A stretch of 64,000 bases of DNA from Congeria kusceri (Eukaryota > Mollusca > Bivalvia > Myida > Dreissenidae): contig CM051032.1 in assembly GCA_027627225.1 (NCBI GenBank), forward strand, positions 59,726,637-59,790,636, read 5' to 3'. Below, piece after piece: positions 12,573-22,622 of this stretch (positions are counted from its first letter, which is position 1; every line of letters begins with the position of its first letter). The position numbers and the translations under genes were made by a program. The notes under the pieces were generated by a model, which made no database searches, had not been told where the DNA came from, and worked only from the letters and a program-made list of their open reading frames with translations.

Positions 12573-12659
12573 AATATTTTGCTCGCTGAACTAAAGTGTT
12601 ACAAGCTTGTATCTTGTAAGGATGTGCAAGATTGCACGTTATCCAGAAACTGTGCGAAC

Positions 12660-12866
12660 ACAGTCGTGCAGTCTGCACAGGCTAATCCATGACGGCACTG
12701 TCCGCCTACAGTGGATTTATGTTTAGAAGAGACTTCCTTGAAACAGAAAATACCATAAAAGCGGAAAATGCCATCCCGGATTAGCCTGTGCAGACTGCGC
12801 AGGCTAACCCGGGACGGCACTTTACGCACATGCATTAAGTCCTGTTTTCCAATGACACGCCTCATA
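12660..12866 (-). mobile_element. GATTAGCCTGTGC MITE, copy 2, left end missing
   Basis: The inner left palindrome (GCAGTCTGCACAGGCTAATC) and right end (TTCCAATGACACGCCTCAT) are present, but the left terminal GTCGTGGG part is absent. It sits 90 bp from copy 1 in the same orientation, so the pair may be a nested or duplicated insertion. Confidence 0.88.
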
Positions 12867-14267
12867 TGTAGAAATCGTACTGTGGTGGGTGGCCTCAGGA
12901 TATATGATCAATATTCACTAGGGCTGATGGAATTCAAACTGAATGTTAATATTGACATAACCTGATTCATCCATCAATTACACTCATACTAACAAAAACA
13001 TTGTACGGATGGAGAAACAGCTTGCTCAAGTTCTAGAATATTGCAATAATTGCCTATAATTTTGCTTGAGGATGAAATGAATATCAGCAATTTGCAAATG
13101 CTGATTGATGGTACTCTCTGATGAAATCTAATAACATAACCCACTGGAGTCACATCAACAACTGTTTGCCCATATCTGGCTTCAATGATGGAGCCAAGAT
13201 TTCACACCCAGTTAAATGGGCAGGATTCATTCTGGTGGTCTGCTGAGTGAGCCAAGACTGGGAAGCATGCAAGATGCAATTAAAACTGTGACAGCGTAGA
13301 AAGACTGTTGGCAAGAACAGAAATCTACTTAAAAATAAATTGGTATAAGCTGGTATGCAGTTAACCAGTAAACAACACAAACAGATACGTTATCAGACCT
13401 ATGTGAATAGACATAACATGAATTCACTTGTAGATGTGGACTAACTGGATTATTATTATTGTTTATTAGTGTTTAAGTCAGATCTATTTGTTGTCATCTA
13501 TTCATGACTAGAAAGTAGCATCGATTACAGGAAACCTCACTGCTCAGCAAGGGAACTGCAGTAATTTATCAATTTACTGACTTGTAGCCTGCAGAGTAAA
13601 GAAGTAGTTCTCTCAAGACCGATTTTTGAATACAACTACTATATCCTGTTGACTTGTGCCAACAGTCTAAAAATCAAATTAAGGCCACATAAGAAACCAT
13701 AACCAGTTTTCTGCTTGCTTGGTAAGTATAAAAATTGTACCAAACATTATGCCTTAGGGAGTGAGAGATGCCAAAGTAATGCAGAATTGAATGAGTATAA
13801 CCTTTAATAGATACAATGACAATATTATAGCAAAGGCAACAGCCACTTTCTCAATGAAGACAAAATTCACTACTAAAGACGACCTTGACAAATTGTCTCA
13901 TACTGGCAGAAGTATTTTTGATACAGCTATTAATACAATGCTGGCAGATTTAAATGTTTTGAACATGGATAAATAATAATGCTCAAATATACATATATTA
14001 TGTTTTCTACAATGTCCAATAATGTTTTCTGACATACGTATTGTTTCACATGTTTATAACACTGATCAGATTTATCATGTCCGACTGTGATTGTAACAAT
14101 TGGATGCCTCGTATTATTTACCACATCCAAATGTGTTTCAACCAAAATGCGAATGTTGTCATGATGGCTGTTTCTGGTAAACAACTGAGATAAAAAGAAT
14201 AATATTATATAATATTAAAGTTAAATGTACATCAGCAAATTCATCATCAACATTTAAATGTAAATAT
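12867..14267. other. Intron sequence, no feature recognised
   Basis: AT-rich with no repeat or exon that I can support. Confidence 0.5.
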
Positions 14268-14526
14268 GAGGCGTGTTGTGGGAAAACCAGGCTTAATGCA
14301 TGCGCGTAGTGTCGTCCCAGATCAGCCTGTGCAGTCCTTACAGGCTAAACCGGGACGACACTTTCTGCTTTTATGGTATTTTCTATTTCAAGGAAGTCTC
14401 TTCTAAACATAAATCCACTGTAGGCGGAGAGTGCCGTCCTAGATAAGCCTGTGCGGACTGCACAGGCTAATCCGGGACGACACTTTACGCAGATGCATTA
14501 AGCACGGTTTTCCCACGACGCATCTC
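14268..14526 (+). mobile_element. GATTAGCCTGTGC MITE, copy 3
   Basis: Complete, with ends GAGGCGTGTTGTGGGAAAAC and GTTTTCCCACGACGCATCTC. The centre is CTTTTATGGTATTTTCTATT in plus orientation. Confidence 0.94.
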
Positions 14527-15155
14527 CTATTATGAAATCCTGGCAACAACTCTTGACACTGTATTTAATGCAAGAGACTAATAGCTGTAACATGCATGAA
14601 ACATGCAAAAAAGATTCAAACTAGGGTCTTCACCTAATAATGGTCATAAATACAAGGCATTAAGAATTAACCTCATTAACCCACTGGCCCAGATTAATGT
14701 CAAAATAAAGACTAAGACATGGCCAGAGGTCAATTTCTGAAAGCCAATAATTAAGGACAAGGGACTTCATTAAAATGTTTATACTGAAAGACCCCGTGTT
14801 CTAATATCCCACACATTTTTGCTATTGCATCTTAGATGCCAAAAGCATTTTAAGCTAAGAAAAGAGGAAGTTCAATTTTATAACAGCCAAAAACAATATA
14901 CAAGTAATTACTAGACAGGTCTTTACAGCACATTGTGATTTGCTGTGATCCTGTTTCGTCATGCATACACTGTGCAATTAACAAATGCCAGAGGGCCATG
15001 ATTTATTTTCTCCTTCATTTAGAATGATCATCAAAAAGTTGAAGGTTAAATGTGTCTGCACACTAATGAAATTAGCTTCAGAGACAAACTGAAACATTCC
15101 TATCAGTGCAAGTAGAAACAATGTTACATTGGCATAAGGGAAAAGTTTGAATTTT

Positions 15156-15424
15156 GCGCCGTATTGAACAGTATTTCAGTCATATAATGGCGGTCAGTTA
15201 ACCTCTTCACACTTTTTCCTGGTTTAGCTGGTTTACCAGTACTAAGTGCACATACCTATGCCAGTAACTGACAACTGCTCTACTTGAATCAGAGGTAGGG
15301 GGAGAATGGCCGTATAAATGATTTCATGACCAATCCCCACACAAGTTATGTGGCCGGGCTGGGAATCGAACCCGCGATCCTTGGATTTGTAGTTCAGCGC
15401 TCTACCAACTCAGCTAGCAGGTCT
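15156..15424 (-). mobile_element. tRNA-derived SINE, copy 1
   Basis: On the minus strand a tRNA-like head (TAGCTGAGTTGGTAGAGCGC, then GGGTTCGATTCCCAG) supplies A and B boxes. The body follows: GGCCACATAACTTGTGTGGG, GCCATTCTCCCCCTACCTC, CAGTTGTCAGTTACTGGC and a tail near GTATTTCAG. The anticodon loop reads CTACAAA (ACA), unlike the GTC of the other loci. The body is shared with 22388-22600 and 44591-44882. Confidence 0.85.
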
Positions 15425-17170
15425 GGCATAAGGGGAAAGACATGTTGTACAATTACAAGTCTGCGAACAGCTCTTGACAACAAACTTCTTGTGAACTGAA
15501 TTAGGAAGTTGTTTTGAACAGTGTACACATTGCAAGCCCATTAGTATGAACAAAGTTGTAAGCTGTGAAACAAATAGTTTCAACATTCCAGAGAAATAAT
15601 TAGGTCTGTTCATGTAATGAACCAGCAACAGCACATTTTCACAGGAAAAAAATTGATTGTCAACATAAAACACGAATCATACTAGCAGCTATAAGAACAT
15701 TTTCTGATTATCAGTACAGATTTCCCTAACCACAAAATGGTTCCTAGGGTTATTACAGTCAAAGCTGAATCAAAGGAACAGGGAAATTAATGGATTAAAA
15801 GGTTTAAATAAAGTTTTTATTAAGGAATTTAATCAATATTGATACAAAACATTCTAAATATTGTGTCCAGCACACACAAACCTTTCAAATTGGATTTTTA
15901 TGTTGCTTGTTTTCCCTAAATAAATCCAAACATTAGCATCACACTCAAGCAAAATTGGTTACTATGCTGCAATGGGTGACATTCCCCACACACACACACA
16001 CCTCAAGGTTGTCCTCTCTGTACTTAACAATTCAGATTCGATTTCAAGCAGGCCATGAAGAAGCCATTCTGCCAGGAGCCAATAAAGACACACCAGATGT
16101 GGCTGTTTCCTCCTAATCCCATGCTCAGTTGGCTCTCATGTTGATGGACAGAGTATTTACTGCCAGGAATTTCAATCTCACCCAGGGAATTTCAATCTCA
16201 CCCACACATCCACTTTAATTGCAATCCCATCCACTTTGATTGCAAATGAACAAATATCCCCAGTAAACTGCTAGATCACTTAACCTGCTTTACATTTATC
16301 CAAACCTCAGGAAATTGCATAGGGAGCCCATTCAAGTGAATTTGTGATAGTGCTTATCGTAACTGCAATCTACAAAATCATACTTGAAACATTTAACAGT
16401 CCTGCGCAGACATTAGGGTATACAAAGATCTTAAAGTGTAAAAACCTATTTTCTCTATTACAGATCATTAGAATAGTTACCTTTCTTAAATGCAGCTTTG
16501 GAGTTACTGTTAGATGTGTTTTACCATAAGAACTGACATGTTAAAAATTTCAATCACAATTTCAGAAATTTCTTATCAACTGGGTGTTAAAATGTATTAC
16601 AAATCACACTGCCAAAGGTATAGGAGATAATACTCCTAAAACAAATTTAAGGCAAGTTAAAAAATAATTGTTTCTTGAGAGACATTAGTAATTTCCTGAG
16701 TAATACTCCTCTTTCTTAATACTTTTCAGAATGACATCCCATGGGCTTTAAAGTGCAAACATATTGGAGATAATTTAACAAGCTGTTAATTAATCCATAG
16801 ATAGGGTTAGGGCTAAAACCCCTAAGAATTATTTTTAAACAGGTTTTTTCAACTGTTGGTGGGTCAACGGTCTTTTGAGAGGGTAATTTCCAAAACAGGT
16901 ATAGCGGAAAACTATTCTTTTCTTTGCAGGCTACGAGTCAGTAAATCGAAACCTAAAGGGTTCTTCTTCGTAACAGCAAAAAATCATGAATGTATTCTTA
17001 TCTTGTAATTATTTAATATTATGTATGTCATGTGTATTATAACGTGTATATCGTATTATGTATTACAGTTTCTAAAAAAGCCAATTTATTAAATGTTAAA
17101 TTAATGACAACCCTATTTTCGCTATTTAGTTGAATGTAACCGAAATATTCACCTGCACTGGGTACGACGT
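15425..17170. other. Intron sequence
   Basis: No gene was recognised. It contains a CA run (15989-16001) and a 20-bp direct duplication GGAATTTCAATCTCACCCA (16164-16202). Confidence 0.5.
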
Positions 17171-17963
17171 GACACCGGATATTGGCCCATTATCAAGCCA
17201 AAATAGAGCATGTTCACTACACAAACGGTAAGTTTTATGCCAATTTCAATTTATTTGTTGATAATATGCTATAAATAGGTGCTTATGTAGAATGCCAAAT
17301 AAATTTGGAAGACATTCGTGTAATTGCTATGACCATGTTGAAGATGAACAGTACATAATCATCGTTTAAAAAACAAATGCTCGCTGAAAACTTGCCGGCC
17401 CTCGCTCATTTCAGTCAATTATTTAATATTTTAAACATGTATAGAAAAATGTGAATCTGGCGATTGTATACATATGCTATAATGATATTCCAAGTTCCAG
17501 TAATTTTGATAAATAAATGGCCGAGATATGGACTGCAATATTATTGTGACAGGTGTACTGGGGATTGATTTATTCAGTTGCTCGTGTACGGAGTATTGCA
17601 GGCTACTGTACTGAGTATTGTTTACTAATATACTGTGTGATGTCTCATCGGTGTAAGCCAGCCGGTGTATGGTGTGCGTCTTTTTTGGTTGTTATTACAC
17701 CGTAATTTGACAGAGTGAGCGTCTGGTGTATGAGTACGTCATTTGTCGTTCGAATTGCTTTAAATATTATAGTGTATATGGCTAATTGTGTAACTTTTGT
17801 CTGTCTTTAGTTCATTGGTATGTTGTTTTAACAGTTTGCATAAGCCGATAAATGCTATGACGTAAATATGTTCATGTACTCAGTAAGGGGTTTATCGACA
17901 AAACATTTCATTGCTCGCTAAAACCTGGAATACGATCAAGCTTGCACGATAGGTACTCCGTTA

Positions 17964-18032
17964 ATGCTAGGTTCCCACTGTCGTGAGATCCGCCACGATT
18001 GGCTATTCGTAGCTGATCGTGGTATTTCGCTC
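17964..18032 (+). repeat. CCCACTGTCGTG-type MITE segment, second copy
   Basis: It starts TAGGTTCCCACTGTCGTGAG and continues CCACGATTGGCTATTCGTAG then CTGATCGTGGTATTTC, the inverse-orientation partner of 2322-2407. It lies inside the larger inverted repeat at 17171-20340. Confidence 0.6.
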
Positions 18033-18715
18033 AGCGACACACCCTCAAAAGAAAATCATACATGATATTGCACTTTTTTTTACATTAACCGTGCAAATAT
18101 AAGTTGATAATGCACAGCTAGGACGTTGTTTTGTACAAAGATGACGTCATAATACGCTGTCATTTGTAAACAACTATGTCAAAACGTTAGCTCCGATTAG
18201 ATTTGTGATGCTATGTTCAGTGGATATTATTATGTATTTTTTATTTGTGTTTGATTAAATGCACAGATAATCGACATCACTGAATGTTATTCTCATGTCT
18301 TTTCTTTAGCGATGGCGAATTTGAATAATAAAAGTTGATTGTAATAAAACAGCCCTGTACCGGTGCCTCTGAGAAGATACGTAAACGTGAGTTAAGATAA
18401 GCATTTAATTTACTTGATTTACTTGTCTTTTTGTTTAAATATAATTATTGAAACATAAAATTGTGTTCAAGTAACAATTTTATCAGCTGTCGTTTATTTT
18501 AAAAGTCATATAATAAAACAAGTATGACTTTTTAGCTGTGCAATATAATGTATGTTGCTTCGTTCAATATGGATTTTGCTGTGCACCATCACACGATATT
18601 GAAGTCCATATTTGAATAATATTAATCGATTCTACTAATTTATTGTATAATATATTGTAAGTATTGATAAAGCTTTAGATAATAACTATTTTATTTAATG
18701 AAAGTTAGTTTGTAT

Positions 18716-19833
18716 CAGGGATCATCCTAGCCCAAAATTTTAGGGAGAAGTGACTTCTCCTTTTGCGAATTCAGGGAGAAGTTTATCGATAACTGACACT
18801 GGCGCGATAATGAAAGATAAACACAAAATAGCTTAATAAGTTTTATTGGCATTAGAAACAGTATTTTCAAAAAACAGGCACTCATGTTTATGTTTATGAC
18901 AATTGATACTTACACTTAAGGCAGTCACTGGTTTCCTTTAAAATAATGTCATCATATAAAGAGTAAATGTGACAATGTAAATTATTAACGCCCTTGACAT
19001 TTCTCCTAATGACGCTACATGTTATACATCGCTCAGGTAGACAAGTATTGTACACCACTTGGTTGTCAGCAAGCTGCACGTGGACATCGTGCAACATAAT
19101 TTTCCCGCCGTTAGTCGGCGTCAGAACAAAGAAACCAAAGGAGAATGAAATAATGTTGTAATGGTGTCGCGTGCTGTTCAATGCCTTTGTTTGGATGATG
19201 TCATTTACTACAAAATGGGAATTGGATTATCTGTTACTTTTCACATGCGGTGTTTGTTACGATTGTGTTAATTGCGGAAATGGAAAATAATTGATCAGCG
19301 TATCTTTTTTTTTTATTAATTGTCAATTGTAAGGTCAAACATCGCAATTAAGAAAACAGCAAATATTCATAGCCCGAATATAAGTTCTTTTACAGTATGT
19401 AAAACCGTAATAATAACTCTGAATGACTGTAAATTCTAGTGTAAACCGGTTGATCATATCGCCCAGTGTGCACTAGCTTTCTTGGTTCCCGATAGCCTTT
19501 GCTAATAACAGATTTACTTTGAAAGCAAGTAAGCGAAGTCGGGAACCGCAATTGAAATAACCTTAGCCGATTGGTTGATTGATTAACACAATGCCAGGTC
19601 AGTGATGTGTAACAAACTTTCTCACGCTGTCTACAGATCGATTATGGATAATTGTAGCAGCGTTATCTCCACAATCAGATAAACCATGACAGTAGTGGGC
19701 ATAAGATTAGAGGCATAAGCATTTGTATGGAACATTTTCGGCGATTTTGATTTCACTTTGATCAGATCACAGGGCGAAGTCAGACACCATAGGGCGACGA
19801 TTTCGCCCATGTCGCCCTCTAGGATAATCCCTG
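18716..19833. mobile_element. hAT-like non-autonomous element
   Basis: The inverted ends are CAGGGATCATCCTAG and CTAGGATAATCCCTG. CAGGG ends and a TGTAT string at both flanks fit hAT, though a clean 8-bp target duplication is not visible. The interior has paired GGGAGAAGTGACTTCTCC and GGGCGAAGTC strings. A 95-aa minus frame (18894-19181, with CxxC-like cysteines) is unrecognised. Confidence 0.6.
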
Positions 19834-20340
19834 ATGTATGGTATAAATCATCAAAAAAGTAATGGCTGTTTGCGCAATACCCAGTACACTAAATATTGAT
19901 ACAATGCAATACTCCGTACACGAGCATGCAATACTCAGTACACGAGTTGGCATTGTTTAAGAAGTAGAACTTACTTAATACGCAACAAAAGTAGCTGAAC
20001 TTTTCAGGAAATGTTCTTTATAGTATTCATAAACAATCGCTCGATTAACATTTTTCTAAACAAATTTAAACGCATCAATAACTGAAAGCAACTCAGGAGG
20101 AGCTGCATTTTTTCAGCGCACAGTTTACGTTTATTTACTGATTATTCACTGTTATTCTATGATATCGGTCAAAGTAAGTATATGACGGTCTTTCCAATTT
20201 AGTTGGCAGCCTAGGTCAGCACATACAAGCATACAATTGTAAATAGAATACTTGAAATCGGTGTTTTACTTATCGTTGTAGGAGCTGTTTTCTATATCGC
20301 TGCTTTATTTTGGCTCGATAATTGGCCAATATCCGGTGTC

Positions 20341-21326
20341 TTACCCAGTGATCTGGGTGTCCTGGAATAAGACCACTAAATTAATGCGCTACATCCATTA
20401 TTTTTGACTCGTTGTGAAAGTGTTATTTCTTGTTACCGGTTCTTATTCTGAATATTTTGACAACAAATTAGTGCAATGCATTAATTTGAAACTGTAGTAT
20501 GGCTCGTTGCAGATTGACTTGTTAACTGGCACGTATATAATTTCGTTTGCATTAGATAATTAGTTTAAAAAGCTTACCAATAATTAAGAATTGAATTTAA
20601 TTTTGGTTGCGTTCATGCGATTATGAACGCAATGGTCAAACTGGCAAATCCATGATGCGAAATATAATTTGCATAAAAATAGGACACACATATTACTACG
20701 CCGGTGATAAGGCATTGCGTTCATACGATTATGAATGCATACCCTTTCCATATTAAAATGCCTATGCAATGTAAATATATTATTATGATGTAGTGTATTA
20801 CTGAACAAGAAGCCATATTATCAAGTTTAAAGGTGGGCAATTTAACCAACACTTCATTCAAACAAATGTTGCCTTTTATAAAAAATGCACTCATAATTTC
20901 ACATGTTTTTAGTTTCTTTTGTCGCCAACAGTCTTTCTACACAGTCAGCGTTTTGATTTTAATATTGATAATAAAACTTGTTTACTTCTTTTTGTTTTTT
21001 AAACAAAATTAACAAAAATGATAAACTGAAGGTGTCTTAGACTTATTTTTAATTTTAATTGTATTGCATTATATGGGTGCAAAAGCCAAAACAAAATTAT
21101 ATATGTGTGGGGTATACTACGGATTGAACAATGAATATTTAGCTTTGTTAGATAACATAAAAACATGAATTTTTACCATTCACATTAAAAATTTTCAAGA
21201 CAAATAATATTCAGAATCATGTGTAACTTCACAGTAGACAATAAAAACAAACTCTCATCAAATTTAGGTTATGTTGAATTTGCAATGCAAAGGATATGCA
21301 AATTCATGTTCATTACAAGATGATTT
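20341..21326. other. Intron sequence
   Basis: No gene was recognised. A GCGTTCATxCGATTATGAAxG duplication (about 20608-20632 and 20708-20740) produces a repetitive minus-strand frame. Confidence 0.5.
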
Positions 21327-21587
21327 GTGGTGCGTCGTGAGAAATCCGGTCTTAATGCATGTGCGTAAAGTGTCGTCCCGGATCAGCCTCTGCAGTCCGC
21401 ACAGGCTGATCCAGGACGGCACTTTCCGTCTAAAGTGGATTTATGGTTAGAAGAGACTTCCTTGAAACAGAAAATACCATAAAAGTGGAAAGTGCCGTCC
21501 CGGATTAGCCTGTGCGGACTGCACAGGCTAACCCGGGACGACACATTATGCACATGCATTAAGACCGGTTTTCTCACGACGCACCAC
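21327..21587 (-). mobile_element. GATTAGCCTGTGC MITE, copy 4 (GTGGTGCG-ended subtype)
   Basis: The ends are GTGGTGCGTCGTGAGAAATC and TTTTCTCACGACGCACCAC, a variant of the GAGGCGTGTCGTGGG end. Inner palindromes are complete. It ends about 50 bp before the tRNA-like array. Confidence 0.93.
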
Positions 21588-21638
21588 GTATAATTACAGA
21601 GACTGCAATCATTTCTCATGTCACATCTGTGACGCCGG

Positions 21639-22390
21639 GCCCGGCTAGCTCAGTTGGTAGAGCACTGGACTGTCAATCCGGGGATTGTGAGTTCGAACCC
21701 CAGCCTCATTTCTCACGTCACATCTGTGACGCCGGGCCCGGCTAGCTCAGTTGGTAGAGCGCTGGACTGTCAATCCGGGGATCGTGAGTGCGAACCCCAG
21801 CCTCATTTCTCATGTCACATCTGTGACACCGGGCCCGGCTAGCTCAGTTGGTAGAGCGCTGGACTGTCAATCCGGGGATCGTGAGTTCGAACCCCAGCCT
21901 CATTTCTCATGTCACATCTGTGGCGCCGGGCCCGGCTAGCTCAGTTGGTAGAGCGCTGGACTGTCAATCCGGGGATCGTGAGTTCGAAACCCAGCCTCAT
22001 TTCTCATGTCACATCTGTGACGCCGGGCCCGGCTAGCTCAGTTGGTAGAGCGCTGGACTGTCAATCCGGGGATCGTGAGTTCAAACCCCAGCCTCATTTC
22101 TCATGTCACATCTGTGACGCCAGGCCCGGCTAGCTCAGTTGGTAGAGCGCTGGACTGTCAATCCGGGGATCGTGAGTTCGAACCCCAGCCTCATTTCTCA
22201 TGTCACATCTGTGACGCCGGGCCTGGCTAGCTCAGTTGGTAGAGCGCTGGACTGTCAATCCGGGGATCGTGAATTCGCACCCCAGCCTCATTTCTCATGT
22301 CACATGTGTGACGCCAGGCGCGGCTAGCTCAGTTGGTAGAGTGCTGGACTGTCAATCCGGGGATCGTGAGTTCAAACCCCAGCCTGGCCA
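21639..22390 (+). repeat. Tandem array of eight tRNA-Asp-like SINE heads (97-bp period)
   Basis: Heads begin at 21639, 21736, 21833, 21930, 22027, 22124, 22221 and 22318. Each reads GCCCGGC-TA-GCTCAGTTGG, TAGAGCG, then anticodon stem-loop CTGGA-CTGTCAA-TCCGG (anticodon GTC, Asp), then T-arm GTGAG-TTCGAAC-CCCAG. The 8-9 TA, A box (TAGCTCAGTTGG) and B box (GTTCGAACC) are intact in most units. Units 4, 5, 7 and 8 carry B-box region changes. The acceptor ends do not pair and the T stem is imperfect, so these are tRNA-derived SINE heads rather than tRNA genes. Spacers are CTCATTTCTCATGTCACATC plus TGTGACGCC. Confidence 0.93.
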
Positions 22391-22622
22391 CATAACTTGT
22401 GTCGGGACTTGTCATGAAATTATTTCTATGGCCATTCTCCCCCTACCTCTGATCAAGTAGGGCAGTTGTCAGTTACTGGCGTAAGTATGTGCACTTAGTA
22501 CCGGTAAACCGCTTAGATCGGTTGCCCAGGAAAAGTGTGAGTAGGTTAACTGACCGGTGTGATATGACTGAAATACTGTTAAAAACGGCAAAAAATCAAA
22601 ACGAACTGTCACAGTTCTTTTT
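22388..22622 (+). mobile_element. SINE body downstream of the last array head
   Basis: The body runs CCACATAACTTGTGTCGGG, ATGGCCATTCTCCCCCTACC, CAGTTGTCAGTTACTGGCGT, then AGTACCGGTAAACCGC and TGACTGAAATACTGTTAAAA. It matches the other two SINEs. The first run of five T on the plus strand since the array began is at 22618-22622, a plausible pol III terminator. Confidence 0.85.

Larger units (their letters stand above)
17171..20340. mobile_element. 3.2-kb long inverted-repeat element with nested insertions
   Basis: The left GACACCGGATATTGGCCCAT, TATCAAGCCAAAATAGAGCA (17171-17210) pairs with the complement of 20301-20340. A second pair, CTCGTGTACGGAGTATTGCA (17581-17600), is an exact reverse complement of 19905-19924. 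The arms are diverged between these blocks. A hAT-like element (18716-19833) and a CCCACTGTCGTG repeat (17964) lie in the interior. No transposase was recognised. Confidence 0.6.

Noticed and set aside
12599..12965. Several 60-110-codon frames with LMHVRKVSSRISLC strings (also near 21383, 26133, 46084, 52446, 58865)
   Set aside because: They are translations of the GATTAGCCTGTGC MITE in different frames and orientations.
18894..19181. 95-codon minus frame with several cysteines
   Set aside because: Lies inside a hAT-like element; no recognisable domain, and too short to support as a gene.
21639..22390. Cluster of genuine tRNA-Asp genes
   Set aside because: Anticodon arm and boxes fit, but acceptor ends do not pair, the T stem is imperfect and the same head occurs on a SINE at 44591-44882.
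21654..22460. Eight overlapping ~62-codon frames (ASSVGRALDCQSGDREFEPQ)
   Set aside because: They read the tRNA-like heads in two frames. The repeated peptide is the translation of A box, anticodon arm and B box.
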